Positions 7,608-17,548 of a stretch of DNA of 64,000 bases are shown in pieces. Location of the stretch: assembly GCA_024235615.1 (NCBI GenBank), contig JACKMB010000003.1, positions 1 to 64,000 of the forward strand. The letters are read 5' to 3'. The position numbers and the translations under genes are program-made. Position 1 is the stretch's first letter. Every line of letters begins with the position of its first letter. The notes beneath the pieces were generated by a model. The model was given only the letters and a program-made list of their open reading frames with translations, was not told where the DNA came from and did not search any database. Origin of the DNA: Thauera sp. Lineage in GTDB: Bacteria; Pseudomonadota; Gammaproteobacteria; Burkholderiales; Rhodocyclaceae.

Positions 7608-9224
7608 GTGAGCCCCATCGTCCCGCCCAACCTGCTCCGCCAGCGCCGACTCGAGACATGGCTCGGGGCGGGCTTCGCGCTGGCCGCGCCGGCCGCGCGT
7701 GGCGCGGAGGTCGCGCTGGTCGAGCCTCTTTCGGCCGCGGCGCTGCCGATCGGCGCGGCGCTGATCGGCGGCCTGGTGATCGGGGTCGGGCTGGGCCATT
7801 TCCTCGGGCGCCGCGCAACCCGCGAACACGGCGACGGCCGGACAGCCGGCACGGCACACGCCTCCTCCACCCGGGGCGCCGCCACCCTGGGGCCCGCAGC
7901 CGACGCGCGCACCGTGGCGCCTGCGGGCGAGCTTGCGGATGCGACCCAGCCCGTGACCCGCATGCCGGGCGCCGTGCCCGGGTTTCTCGGCGCCGATGCG
8001 CCCACAGGCCTGGCCCGGGCAGCGCCTGCCCGGGCCGAGCATGGGCACGCTGCCGAGGACGCACCCGCGGACGCAACTCCACCACCGGCCGGGTCCTCCG
8101 CCCACCCGAATGGCGTGGCCGCCGACTCCTACCGCGAGGTGGTGGATTCGCTCAGCGAGGTGCTCTTCCGCACCGACGAGCTCGGCCGCCTCGTCTTCCT
8201 CAACGACGCCTGGAAGGATCTCTCCGGCTTCGAGCTCGACTCCGCACGCCTGCATCCTCTGGGCGACTTCCTTCACCCCGACGACCGCATGCGTGCACGC
8301 GATGCGATCCGCGCGCTGCTGGCCGGGGACGCCCAGGAATGGACCGACGAGCTGCGCCTGCGCACGCTCGCCGGCGAGATCCGCTGGGTGGGGATCACCT
8401 GCCGCGCGCTGCGCGACGGCAGTGGCCGGGAGAGCGGGATCGCCGGCACCATCGACGACATCTCGGCGCGCAAGATCGCCGAGTTCAGCCTGCGCAACCT
8501 GAACCAGGAACTCGAGTCGCGGGTGCGCTCACGCACCGCCGAGCTCGAGACCGCGATGCGCGAACTGGAGGCCTTCTCCTACTCCGTGTCGCACGACCTG
8601 CGCGCGCCGCTGCGCGCGATCGACGGGTTCGCACGCATCCTCGCCGAGGAGGCCGGACCGCAGCTCGAAGAGCGGCACCGCGACCAGCTCGTACGCATCC
8701 GCGCCGGTGCCGAGCGCATGGCCATCCTGATCGACGCACTGATCGACCTCGCCAGCGTCTCCCGGCAACCCCTGCGCCGGCAGCCGGTCGACCTGTCACG
8801 CATCGCCGAAGGGGTGATCCGCGACCTGCAGGCCGAGTCGCCCGGACGCGCGGTCGCGGTCGAGATCACCCGCGACATGACGGTGATCGCCGACCCGGTG
8901 CTGATGCATGTGCTGCTCGACAACCTGCTACGCAACGCATGGAAGTTCACAAGCCACTGCGAACATCCGCGCATCGTCTTCGGCGCGGCGCGCGAGGGCG
9001 ATCGCGCGGTGTTCCACGTCGAGGACAACGGCGCAGGCTTCGACATGAACTACGCAGGCAAGCTCTTCCAACCCTTCCAGCGCCTGCACGCGCAGCACGA
9101 GTTTCCCGGCACCGGGATCGGCCTCGCCACGGTGCAGCGCATCGTCGCCCGCCACGAGGGCCGGGTGTGGGCGAGCGCGGAGCCGGGCAAGGGTGCGCGC
9201 TTCTGCTTCATGCTGGGGCATTGA
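7608..9224 (+). CDS. PAS-domain sensor histidine kinase
   Basis: Membrane-anchored signalling kinase, about 538 residues from the GTG at 7608. The N-terminus has two hydrophobic stretches (LGAGFALAAPAA and LPIGAALIGGLVIGVGLG), then a long Ala/Pro-rich linker, then a PAS domain (from YREVVDSLSEVLFRTDE to the TIDDISARK PAC end) and a coiled segment. The HisKA box FSYSVSHDLRAPLRAIDGF follows, with phospho-acceptor near His329. The HATPase_c domain has the N box DNLLRNAWKF, G1 EDNGAGFDM and G2 GTGIGLATVQRI. The H-box style is that of phytochrome-like kinases, but no GAF/PHY domain is present. No response regulator is adjacent. The start is uncertain: no ATG fits, and the GTG has a poor ribosome-binding site. 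Confidence 0.82.
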   Translation: MSPIVPPNLLRQRRLETWLGAGFALAAPAARGAEVALVEPLSAAALPIGAALIGGLVIGVGLGHFLGRRATREHGDGRTAGTAHASSTRGAATLGPAADARTVAPAGELADATQPVTRMPGAVPGFLGADAPTGLARAAPARAEHGHAAEDAPADATPPPAGSSAHPNGVAADSYREVVDSLSEVLFRTDELGRLVFLNDAWKDLSGFELDSARLHPLGDFLHPDDRMRARDAIRALLAGDAQEWTDELRLRTLAGEIRWVGITCRALRDGSGRESGIAGTIDDISARKIAEFSLRNLNQELESRVRSRTAELETAMRELEAFSYSVSHDLRAPLRAIDGFARILAEEAGPQLEERHRDQLVRIRAGAERMAILIDALIDLASVSRQPLRRQPVDLSRIAEGVIRDLQAESPGRAVAVEITRDMTVIADPVLMHVLLDNLLRNAWKFTSHCEHPRIVFGAAREGDRAVFHVEDNGAGFDMNYAGKLFQPFQRLHAQHEFPGTGIGLATVQRIVARHEGRVWASAEPGKGARFCFMLGH

Positions 9225-9421
9225 GGACGTGAAAGCCGCGCGCCCGAAAGGACACCCCACCGCCGGCGACACCTGCCGGCCGGGCGGGACACAAATCGAA
9301 CGCTGCAGAGACAAAGGTCTCAACCGCCCGTTGTGCACTGCAGTACAATGAATCCAATTCCGCGCGGGCCGGACGCCCGCCAAACCATTGCAGCACACCA
9401 CTCGAACCCCAGGTGGCCAAC

Positions 9422-12109
9422 ATGAAAGAAAAGCACTATCTGACCCCGCTCCTCGAACCGCGCTCGGTCGGCATCATCGGCGCCAGCGAACGCGAAGCCT
9501 CCCTCGGCAGCGTGCTCATGCGCAACATGCTCGAGGCGGGCTACAAGGGCAAGCTGTTCGCGATCAATCCCAAGCACGAAAAGGTGCACGGGGTTGCCTG
9601 CTACAAGTCGGTCGAAGATGTGCCGCAGCGCCTGGACCTGGTGGTGATGGCTGTGCGCGCCGAGAAGACCCCTGCGCTCATGGAGGCCTGTGGCCGCGCC
9701 GGCGTCAAGGCGGTGATCCTGCTCTCCGGCGGCTTCTCCGAATCCGGCGCGCGTGGCGCGCTGCTCGAGCGTCAGGTGATCGAGGCGGCCCACCGCCACC
9801 GCATCCGCCTGCTCGGCCCCAACTGCCTCGGCATCATGCGCCCGCAGCTCGGCGTCAACGCCACCTTCGCGCACGCCAGCGCGCTCAAGGGCAGCATCGG
9901 CCTGATCTCGCAGTCGGGCGCGCTGTGCGCGGCCATCCTCGACTGGGCCAAGCCGAACAACGTCGGCTTCTCGACCGTGGTGTCGCTGGGTTCGTCGTCC
10001 GACATCGACTTCGGCGAGGTGCTCGAATACATGATCTCGGACCCGCGCACCGAGAGCATCTTCCTCTACGTCGAGGGCATCCGTGACGCCCGCCGCTTCA
10101 TGAGCGCGCTGCGCGGCGCCGCGCGCGTCAAGCCGGTGCTGCTGGTCAAGGCCGGCCGCCACCCCGGCGCCTCGCGTGCGATCCTGTCGCACAGCGGCGC
10201 GCCGATGGGCGAGGACGCGGTGTTCGACGCCGCGCTGCGCCGCGCCGGGGTGATCCGCCTGTACAACATGGGCCAGCTCTTCGCCGCCGCCAACGCGCTG
10301 TTCTCGCACTTCCGCCCGCGCGGCAACCGTCTCGCGATCATCACCAACGGTGGCGGCCCGGGTGTCATGGCGGCCGACCGCGCCGCCGACATCGGCATCC
10401 CGCTCGCGGAGTTCTCCGAGGGCACGATCGAGAAGCTCAACGCCTGCCTGCCCACCGGCTGGTCGCACGGCAACCCGGTCGACATCCTCGGTGACGCCGG
10501 ACCCGAGCGCTACAGGGCCGCGCTCAAGGCCGTGCTCGAAGGCCCCAACGTCGACGGCGTGCTGGTCATGCTGACGCCGCAGGCGGTCACCGACCCGAGC
10601 GGCGTCGCCGACGTGGTGGTCGAGCTCGAGAAGACGGCCGACAAGCCGGTGCTGGTGTGCTGGATGGGCGAGGAGCTCGTCGCCGATGCGCGCGCCAAGT
10701 TCAGCGCCGCGGGCATCCCGCACTTCCGCACGCCCGAGCCGGCGGTCGAACTCTTCAGCCACATCTCGGCCTACTACCAGAACCAGAAGCTGCTGATGCA
10801 GACGCCGTCCTCGCTGTCGCACCTGTCGCCGCCCTCGATCGAGAGCGCGCGCCTGGTGATCGAGATGGCCCTGTCCGAGCGCCGCAAGAAGCTCAACGAG
10901 ATGGAGTCGAAGGCGTTGCTGGCCGCGTTCCGCATTCCGATCGCGCAGACCGTGGTCGCGCGCACCGCCGCCGAGGCGATGGTGCTGTCGGCCGAGATCG
11001 GCCTGCCGGTCGTCATGAAGATCGACTCGCCCAACATCGTGCACAAGTCCGAGGTGGGCGGCGTGCGGCTGAACATCCGCAGCCTCGCTGCGGTGCGCTC
11101 GACCTACCAGGAGATCCTCGACGAGGTCAAGCGCGTGCAGCCCGAGGCGGTCATCAACGGCATCGCCATCGAGCCGATGATCCAGAAGCGCAACGGCCGC
11201 GAGCTGGTGGTGAGCGTGCGCCGCGACCCGGTGTTCGGCCCCGCGATCACCTTCGGCGAGGGCGGCAACCTGGTCGAGGAGAACCGCGACGTCGCGGTCG
11301 CGCTGCCGCCGCTCAACAGCTTCCTCGTCAAGGACATGATCCGCTCGACCCGCATCTCCACCCGCCTCGGCGAGTTCCGCAACATGCCGGCGGTGGACAT
11401 GAACGCGCTCGAGCTGGTGCTGCTGCGCATCTCCGAAATGGTCTGCGAGCTGCCCTGGATCACCGCGATGGAGATCAACCCGCTGATCGTAGACGAGAAC
11501 GGCGTGGTGGCGGTCGACGCCAACATCAGCGTGGACAACGTGTCGCCGACGGCGGACCGCTACGACCACATGGCGATCCACCCCTACCCGTCGCACCTCA
11601 TCAGCACGTGGACGGTGCCCGACGGCACCACGGTGACGATCCGCCCGATCAAGCCCGAAGACGCCGAGCTCGAGGTCGACTTCGTGCGCCGCCTGTCGGC
11701 CGAGACCAAGTACTACCGCTTCATGAACACCATGCGCGAGCTGCCTCCCGCGATGGTCGCGCGCCTCACGCAGATCGACTACGACCGCGAGATGGCCTTC
11801 GTCGCCACGCTCGAGGTCGATGGCGTCGAGAACGAGATCGGCGTGTGCCGCTATGCGGTGAACCCGGACGGCGAGTCCTGCGAGTTCGCGGTGGTGGTGG
11901 CCGACGACTGGCAGCATCGCGGGCTCGCCCGCAAGCTGATGGGCGTGCTGATCGAGACCGCGCGCAGCCGAGGCATCCAGTACATGAACGGGGTCTTCCT
12001 GGCCAACAACGAGCGCATGCTCAAGTTCGTGCAGAGGCTCGGTTTCGTGCTCAGCAACGACCCGGAAGACAGCTCGGTCAAGCTGGGCATCCTGTCGCTG
12101 CAGGACTGA
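9422..12109 (+). CDS. Pat/YfiQ-type protein lysine acetyltransferase (ADP-forming acyl-CoA synthetase-like with GNAT)
   Basis: Large enzyme of 895 residues in the fixed order CoA-binding domain (about 10-135, VGIIGASER), succinyl-CoA ligase-like domain (about 150-460), ATP-grasp domain (about 490-710, with VVMKIDSPNIVHKSEVGG and the GGNLVEENRD loop) and a C-terminal GNAT domain (about 735-890, DDWQHRGLARKLMGVL acetyl-CoA loop). In enterobacteria this architecture acetylates acetyl-CoA synthetase and other proteins on lysine. The loop bearing the phospho-His of true synthetases reads LSHSGAPMGED. ATG 9422 follows AGGTGG at 9411-9416; an in-frame GTG at 9413 is less likely. A TACAAT -10-like box lies at 9344-9349. 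The mutarotase gene starts 4 bp after the stop, suggesting an operon. Confidence 0.9.
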   Translation: MKEKHYLTPLLEPRSVGIIGASEREASLGSVLMRNMLEAGYKGKLFAINPKHEKVHGVACYKSVEDVPQRLDLVVMAVRAEKTPALMEACGRAGVKAVILLSGGFSESGARGALLERQVIEAAHRHRIRLLGPNCLGIMRPQLGVNATFAHASALKGSIGLISQSGALCAAILDWAKPNNVGFSTVVSLGSSSDIDFGEVLEYMISDPRTESIFLYVEGIRDARRFMSALRGAARVKPVLLVKAGRHPGASRAILSHSGAPMGEDAVFDAALRRAGVIRLYNMGQLFAAANALFSHFRPRGNRLAIITNGGGPGVMAADRAADIGIPLAEFSEGTIEKLNACLPTGWSHGNPVDILGDAGPERYRAALKAVLEGPNVDGVLVMLTPQAVTDPSGVADVVVELEKTADKPVLVCWMGEELVADARAKFSAAGIPHFRTPEPAVELFSHISAYYQNQKLLMQTPSSLSHLSPPSIESARLVIEMALSERRKKLNEMESKALLAAFRIPIAQTVVARTAAEAMVLSAEIGLPVVMKIDSPNIVHKSEVGGVRLNIRSLAAVRSTYQEILDEVKRVQPEAVINGIAIEPMIQKRNGRELVVSVRRDPVFGPAITFGEGGNLVEENRDVAVALPPLNSFLVKDMIRSTRISTRLGEFRNMPAVDMNALELVLLRISEMVCELPWITAMEINPLIVDENGVVAVDANISVDNVSPTADRYDHMAIHPYPSHLISTWTVPDGTTVTIRPIKPEDAELEVDFVRRLSAETKYYRFMNTMRELPPAMVARLTQIDYDREMAFVATLEVDGVENEIGVCRYAVNPDGESCEFAVVVADDWQHRGLARKLMGVLIETARSRGIQYMNGVFLANNERMLKFVQRLGFVLSNDPEDSSVKLGILSLQD

Positions 12110-12112
12110 GCG

Positions 12113-12961
12113 ATGCCGGCGACGATCGAACACATCGATTTCCACGGCCAGCCCGCGCTGCGCCTGGCCACCGCGTCGGGTGCGCGCGCGGTGGTCGCGC
12201 TGCAGGGTGCGCAGGTGCTGTCGTGGACTCCACCCGGTGGCGAGGAGCGCCTCTACCTGAGCCCGCAGGCGGTTTTCGATGGCCGCACTGCGGTGCGTGG
12301 CGGCATCCCGGTGTGTTTCCCGCAGTTCGCCGATCTCGGCCCCCTGCCCGCCCATGGCTTCGCGCGCAACCGGCGGTGGACGCTGGCGACCGAGCGCAGC
12401 GGCAAGGATTTCGCGCTGGTCGGCCTGCAGCTGGCCGACGACGAGGCCAGCCGCGCGCTGTGGCCGCATGCGTTCACGGCGGAGCTGTCGATCCTCATCG
12501 AGGACAGCCGGCTCGACCTCGAACTCGAGATCGCCAACACGGGCGACGAGGCCTTCGAGTTCACCGCCGCGCTGCACACCTACCTCGCGGTGCGCGAGGT
12601 CGAGGAGTCGCGCATCGAGGGCCTGCACGGCTTCTCCTACCGCGACAAGACCGACGCCAACCGCATCCAGCGCGACAGCGGCGACGCGCTGGTGATCGAG
12701 GCCGAGACCGACCGCGTCTACCATGAGGTCAGCCGGCCGCTGCTGCTGCGCGAGTACGACCGCAGCCTGGGTATCAACGCCGACGGCTTCCCCGACGTCG
12801 TGGTGTGGAACCCCTGGGTCGAGCGCAGCGCCGCGATCGCCGACCTGCCCGACGACGGCTTCCGCCGCATGCTCTGCATCGAGGCCGCCGCCGCGCGCCA
12901 GCCGGTGCGCGTGCAGGCGGGCGAATCCTGGTGGGGCCGGCAGACCCTGGTCGCGCTCTGA
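12113..12961 (+). CDS. D-hexose-6-phosphate mutarotase (YeaD family)
   Basis: Interconverts the anomers of glucose 6-phosphate or related sugar phosphates. The 282 residues show the aldose 1-epimerase-like beta-sandwich signatures RGGIPVCFPQF (near 62-72), AHGFAR with a catalytic-type His, and LHTYLAV and NPW blocks seen in YeaD/apospory-associated C proteins. It lies immediately after the acetyltransferase gene with a 3-bp gap, so the two are probably cotranscribed. Why they are paired is not evident. Confidence 0.9.
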   Translation: MPATIEHIDFHGQPALRLATASGARAVVALQGAQVLSWTPPGGEERLYLSPQAVFDGRTAVRGGIPVCFPQFADLGPLPAHGFARNRRWTLATERSGKDFALVGLQLADDEASRALWPHAFTAELSILIEDSRLDLELEIANTGDEAFEFTAALHTYLAVREVEESRIEGLHGFSYRDKTDANRIQRDSGDALVIEAETDRVYHEVSRPLLLREYDRSLGINADGFPDVVVWNPWVERSAAIADLPDDGFRRMLCIEAAAARQPVRVQAGESWWGRQTLVAL

Positions 12962-13031
12962 GCGTTTTCTTGCCCGATCACGGCGGAGAGGGCGGACGCG
13001 GGACCGCCTTCTCCCCGCGAACGTCCGCGCC

Positions 13032-14225
13032 TCACATGCGCAGGCGTTCGGCGTAACCCGTCATTTCCAGGTAGCCACGGCCGACCTCCCCGCCGACCTC
13101 CGCCTCAGCGCCCTCCCCGGCCTCGTACAGGCGCACCGCGCCCTCCCAGTAGATGGCGCCGGTCGAGGCGCGGCTGTCGAGCTCCTGGTCGTCCATCAGC
13201 GGGCTCAGCCGGAAGCGTCGCTCGGCCACCGTGACCGCCCACTCCACCGGGTACTCGATGCCGGTGCGCGGCGAACGCCAGTGGCGCAAAGGCTCGAAGC
13301 GCACCTCCGCGGGCGGGTGGATGCGGACGCTGCCGTCGCGCGCGCTCGTGCTCGCCGCAGCCCAGAGCGCGCGCCCGTCGTGGTCGCGCATGCGGAAGGC
13401 CATCAGGCCACCGCCGTCGGCGAGGTTGATGCCGATCCAGTCCCAGCCGCGCGCCTCCGCGGGCAGGATCTCGCTCGACCATTCGTGGTCCAGCCAGGCA
13501 TGGCCGCTCACCGCCACTGGCTCGCCGTCCAGGCGCAGCGTGCCGCGCACCGCGAGCTGCGGCCGGCTGTAGTAATAGCTGGCGTTGAGCGGGTCGGGCG
13601 CCTTCTGGCTGTAGCCCTCGCGGCCGTTGATCACCGGCGGACGATCCGGGGTGAAATCGAGCTCGAAGCCGAAGTCCTCCGCTTCGATGCGGCTGCGGTA
13701 TCCGGCCTGCGTGCTGTCCCCGCCGGCGAGGAACCAGTCGTCCACCCGCACCGCCGTGCGTCCCTCCAGCGCCTCGACCAGGCCGGGATAGGCGCGCCCC
13801 GAGCGCTCGGCGTGGCGCAGCCGCCCGCTCGCCGGATCGGCCACCGCTGCGTGCGCGAGCACCAGCTGGCGCGGCGCGAAGCGGCTCGGGTTGTCCTCGC
13901 CGATGCGCGTGCGCACGCGGAAGAAGGTGAGCTGGAAGCCGCGCTCCACGCCGGCTGCGTCGCGCAGCCAGCCGGTGATGTACCACCACTCGGTGCGATA
14001 GTCGGGATGCGCACCGAAATCCTGCGGAAACACCAGCGCCTTGCCCGGCAGCACCGGCGGATAGGGCGGCCCGGACTCCTGCGCCTGCGCCATCCCGCCC
14101 CCGACCAGCAGCAGCCAGGCCATGAGCATCACCCACAGCCGGACAAGCCCCGTGCCGGTGCCCCCCGGCACAATCCACGCCGCGCGCCGCCCAGCCCTCA
14201 CCGCTCCTGCCTGCTCACGCCTCAC
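13032..14225 (-). CDS. AttH/CrtC-like secreted lipocalin-type protein of an ABC exporter operon
   Basis: 397 residues with an N-terminal secretion signal (hydrophobic WVMLMAWLLLVGGG ending near MAQAQES). The mature part begins PPVLPGKALVFPQDFGAHPDYRTEWWYITG; the TEWWY block and the later GHAWLDHEWSS and WDWIGINL blocks are characteristic of the AttH/hydroxyneurosporene-synthase (CrtC) superfamily. In such operons it accompanies an ATPase and an FtsX permease (AttEFGH arrangement) and is thought to act outside the cytoplasm. The start is a GTG (14225) directly behind GGGAGGGAGG, 10 bp after the permease stop. No carotenoid genes are adjacent, so a carotenoid hydratase role is unlikely. Confidence 0.82.
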   Translation of the reverse strand: MRREQAGAVRAGRRAAWIVPGGTGTGLVRLWVMLMAWLLLVGGGMAQAQESGPPYPPVLPGKALVFPQDFGAHPDYRTEWWYITGWLRDAAGVERGFQLTFFRVRTRIGEDNPSRFAPRQLVLAHAAVADPASGRLRHAERSGRAYPGLVEALEGRTAVRVDDWFLAGGDSTQAGYRSRIEAEDFGFELDFTPDRPPVINGREGYSQKAPDPLNASYYYSRPQLAVRGTLRLDGEPVAVSGHAWLDHEWSSEILPAEARGWDWIGINLADGGGLMAFRMRDHDGRALWAAASTSARDGSVRIHPPAEVRFEPLRHWRSPRTGIEYPVEWAVTVAERRFRLSPLMDDQELDSRASTGAIYWEGAVRLYEAGEGAEAEVGGEVGRGYLEMTGYAERLRM

Positions 14226-14235
14226 GCCTCCCTCC

Positions 14236-16791
14236 CTACCAATCCGCCTTCACCGCCAGCACCGCCGACTGCCGCATCGCATGCCGCCCGGCGAGCCGGG
14301 CCACCAGCGCAGCCAGCATCACCAGGCTGACGGCGAAGATCGTCAACCCGCTGCAGGGCACCGCCAGCTCCATGCTCCAGTGGAAGCTCTGGCGGTTGAT
14401 GATCTCGATCAGCACCCAGGCGATCGCCGCGCCGCCGGCCAGCCCCGCGACCACGCCCAGGCCCGCGGTGAGCGCGCCCTCGGTGGCGATCAGGCGGCCG
14501 ATCTCGGCGCGGGTGAAGCCGAGGTGGCGCAGCATGCCGAACTCGCCCTGGCGGGTGGCAGCGAGCGCGGCGAAGGTGGTGGCGATGCCGAACAGGCCGA
14601 TCACCACCGCCACCGCCTCCATCAGGTAGGTGATGAGGAAGGTGCGGTCGAAGATCTGCAGGCTGATCGCGCGGATCTCGCCCGGCAGCGCGATGGTGAT
14701 GTGCTCGGCGCCGAAGCGCTCGCGCAGCGCCTGTGCCACCGCCGCCGAAGTGGCGCCGGGCGCGAGCAGCAGCGCAGCGTCGTTCACCCGGTCGTCACCG
14801 GTGAGGGCGACGTAGTCACGGCTCTCGATCAGCGCGGCGCCGTGCTGGCGGGCGTAGTCGCGCCACACCCCGGCGACGCGGAAGGCCTGCATGCGGCCGC
14901 CCAGCGGCAGCTCGAAGCGGCTGCCGCGTGAAAGATCGTGACGGTCGGCGGCCGCCTCGGACACCCAGGCCGGCGGCAGGCTCTCGGCGTCGCCGACCAC
15001 CGGCTCCATCGATCCGCTCACCAGCGGCAGGCCCCAGTTGCCCTGCGCCGGTCGCGCCAGCACGCTGAACAGCGGCTCGGCGTCGGACAGGCGCAGGTTG
15101 ATCAGGCGCGTGGTATCCACCCGCGCCACCCCGGGCGTGGCCGCGATCGCCGCGAGCGCCTGCGGGTCGAGATAGCCGCTGCCGCTCGCCACCGAGGCGC
15201 GCACGTAGAGGTCTGCCGGGAGGACCTGGGCGAGCCACTCATCCACCGAGACGCGGAAGGAGTTCACCATGATCGCCATCGACACCGCGAGCGCGACGCT
15301 GGCGATCACCCCCGCTCCCGCCACCACCGCCTGCCCCGGCGCCGCCGCCAGGCGGGCGTGCGCCAGCCGCCAGGTCGCACTGCGTCCGCGTGCGAGCAAG
15401 GGCAGCACGAAGCGCGCGAGCACCGGCAGCGCCAGGATGGCCGCGGCGAGCACGAACACCACCGCCGCGTAGCCGCCGACCGGGATGCCGCCGAGCGGTG
15501 GCACCAGGCAGGCCAGCACCGCGAGCACCAGCATCGCCGCCGCCAGCCGCCCGCGCCCGTCGCCGCGGGGCAGGCCGGCGCGCTCGCCCTCCCCCGCGCG
15601 CAAGGCGCGCGCCGGCGCCACGGCGGCCGCAGCGCGCGCCGGCAGCCAGGTGCCGGCGATCCCCGCAAGAACGCCGAGCAGCAGGTAGGCCAGGCTGGCC
15701 GCGGGGTCGAACGCCAGCTGCGGCGCCACGCCGCGGAAGAAACCGGCGCCGAGGTCGCCCCCCACCAGGCGGAAGGCCCCCGCGGCGAGCGCGTGGCCGA
15801 GCGCGACCCCGAGCACCCCGCCGACCACGCCCACCGCGGCGCCCTCGGCGAGCAGGCCGCGCATCAGCTCGGCGCGCACCAGGCCGAGCGCGCGCAACAG
15901 CGCGAACTCGCGTCGCCGCCGCGCCACCGACAGCAGCTGCGTGGAGAACACCAGGAAGCCACCGGTCAGCAGCGCGATCGCCGCCAGCATGGTCAGGTTG
16001 ACCCGGTAGGCGCGCGACAGCGACCCGAGCTCGCCCGCCGCCGCCTCCGGCGCCCGCAGCGCGATCCCCGGCGGCAACAGGGCGGACAGGGCGGCCTGCG
16101 CCGCGGACGGCGAGACGCCCTCGGCCAGACGCAGGTCGATCCGGCTCAACACGCCGATGCGCCCGAACGCCTGCTGCGCGGCGCCGAGGTCCATGACGCC
16201 GAGCACGCCGCTCGCACCCGGCACCCGCCCGCCCGCCTCCAGCACCAGGCTGCGCACACCCGACTGCACCGCGATGCGGGCGTCGGCGAGCGCCGGGGGC
16301 AGCGCCTCGCCCGCCGCGGAGCGCCCCGGCGAAGAGAGGCGCTGGTGGGCATCTTCGCTGAGGAACACCACGCCCGGCCGCAGGGCCGCGAAGCGCAGGT
16401 CGTCGCCGTCGCCGTCCGCAAGCGGCATCAGCCCGGGCTGCACGCGCAGTACGCGGAAGAGGTCCACGCCGAGGATGCGCAGGCTCTCCTCACGCCCCGG
16501 CAGGCGCGCCTCGATCTCCAGCACCGGGCTCGCCGCGGCCACCTCCGGCCGGCGCGCCAGGGTGACGAAGAGGCCCTCGTCGAAGCCGTCGCGCGCTCCC
16601 ACCACCTGCAGGTCGGCCTTGCCCGCGACCGCGCGCATGCCGCGGCCGAACTCGTCGAGCGCGGCGCCGTGGATCAGGTGCACCGCCAGCCCGAGCGCGA
16701 CGCCGAGCGCGATCGCCAGCAGCGACAGCGCGCTGGCCAGGCGGCGGCGCAGCAGGCTGGCGAGGAAGAGTCGGCGCAGCGGCACGCTCAC
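14236..16791 (-). CDS. FtsX-like ABC transporter permease (MacB/AttFG type)
   Basis: 851-residue inner-membrane protein. It has an N-terminal anchor (ALSLLAIALGVALGLAVHLI), a large periplasmic domain, and three transmembrane segments around residues 250-390. A second half repeats the pattern with another periplasmic domain and C-terminal segments (LITYLMEAVAVVIGLFGI, GLGVVAGLAGGAAIAW, LTIFAVSLVMLAALVA). The doubled FtsX layout and size match AttF/AttG fusions of lipoprotein or macrolide-type exporters. The frame is open far upstream across the ATPase gene, so the start is set at GTG 16791 (AGGGGG upstream); it could be slightly different. It works with the ATPase upstream and the AttH-like protein downstream. 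Confidence 0.85.
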   Translation of the reverse strand: MSVPLRRLFLASLLRRRLASALSLLAIALGVALGLAVHLIHGAALDEFGRGMRAVAGKADLQVVGARDGFDEGLFVTLARRPEVAAASPVLEIEARLPGREESLRILGVDLFRVLRVQPGLMPLADGDGDDLRFAALRPGVVFLSEDAHQRLSSPGRSAAGEALPPALADARIAVQSGVRSLVLEAGGRVPGASGVLGVMDLGAAQQAFGRIGVLSRIDLRLAEGVSPSAAQAALSALLPPGIALRAPEAAAGELGSLSRAYRVNLTMLAAIALLTGGFLVFSTQLLSVARRRREFALLRALGLVRAELMRGLLAEGAAVGVVGGVLGVALGHALAAGAFRLVGGDLGAGFFRGVAPQLAFDPAASLAYLLLGVLAGIAGTWLPARAAAAVAPARALRAGEGERAGLPRGDGRGRLAAAMLVLAVLACLVPPLGGIPVGGYAAVVFVLAAAILALPVLARFVLPLLARGRSATWRLAHARLAAAPGQAVVAGAGVIASVALAVSMAIMVNSFRVSVDEWLAQVLPADLYVRASVASGSGYLDPQALAAIAATPGVARVDTTRLINLRLSDAEPLFSVLARPAQGNWGLPLVSGSMEPVVGDAESLPPAWVSEAAADRHDLSRGSRFELPLGGRMQAFRVAGVWRDYARQHGAALIESRDYVALTGDDRVNDAALLLAPGATSAAVAQALRERFGAEHITIALPGEIRAISLQIFDRTFLITYLMEAVAVVIGLFGIATTFAALAATRQGEFGMLRHLGFTRAEIGRLIATEGALTAGLGVVAGLAGGAAIAWVLIEIINRQSFHWSMELAVPCSGLTIFAVSLVMLAALVARLAGRHAMRQSAVLAVKADW

Positions 16792-16870
16792 CGGGCGCGC
16801 CCCCTGGCGCTGCACGGGCGACCGGCCCGCGCTGCGGGAAACGGCACTGCGGCCCGGCTTGCGGGCGCGA

Positions 16871-17548
16871 TCATGTGCGCTCCGTGATGTCGTGCAGGCC
16901 GTCGGCGCGCAGTTCCAGCACGCGGTCGGCGCGCGCCGCCGCGCTGCGCGAGTGGGTGACCATGACCCCGGCGGCGCGGCTGTCGCGGATCTGGCCGAGC
17001 AGCAGGTCGAGCACCTCGCTCGCCCGCCCCGGGTCGAGGTTGCCGGTGGGCTCGTCGGCCAGCACCAGGTGGGGCCGATGCACCAGCGCACGCGCGATCG
17101 CCACGCGCTGCAGCTCGCCCCCGGACAGCTGCTGCGGCGGATCCGTCGCGCGCGCGCCCAGCCCGACGCGGGCGAGCATCTCGCGTGCCCGGCGTGCGGC
17201 GTCCGCCTCGGCGGTGCCGAGCAGCCACAGCGGCAGCGCCACGTTCTGCAGCAGGTCCAGGTGCGGGAGGATGTGGAAGGCCTGGAAGACGAAGCCGAAG
17301 TGGCTGCGGCGCAGGCGCGCCATGGCGTCGTCGTCGAGGCGCTCGATCGGCGTGTCGCCGACCCGGATCGTGCCGCCATCGATCGCTTCCAGCCCGGCGA
17401 TGCAGTTGAGCAGGGTCGACTTGCCCGAGCCCGACTCTCCCACGATCGCCACGCACTCCCCCGCCTCCACCCGCAGCGCCAGACCCTCGAACAGCACGCG
17501 CGCGGGCGCGCCGGGCAGGATGCGGGTGACGCGGTCGAGCTGCAGCAT
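16871..17548 (-). CDS. ABC transporter ATP-binding protein, LolD/MacB type
   Basis: 225-residue ATPase, first gene of the three-gene exporter operon. Walker A is GESGSGKST, the Q-loop is in FGFVFQAFHILPH, the signature is LSGGELQR, and Walker B LVLADEPTGNLD is followed by VMVTHS. ATG 17548 (MLQLDRV) follows GAGGTC with 7-nt spacing; the much longer open frame upstream runs through the REP-like repeats and is not credible. About 80 bp separate the stop from the permease start. Confidence 0.9.
   Translation of the reverse strand: MLQLDRVTRILPGAPARVLFEGLALRVEAGECVAIVGESGSGKSTLLNCIAGLEAIDGGTIRVGDTPIERLDDDAMARLRRSHFGFVFQAFHILPHLDLLQNVALPLWLLGTAEADAARRAREMLARVGLGARATDPPQQLSGGELQRVAIARALVHRPHLVLADEPTGNLDPGRASEVLDLLLGQIRDSRAAGVMVTHSRSAAARADRVLELRADGLHDITERT

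Noticed and set aside
9320..12724. 1134-codon minus-strand open frame across the acetyltransferase and mutarotase genes
   Set aside because: It spans two well-supported genes and shows only His/Asp/Arg/Gly/Val-rich shadow sequence.
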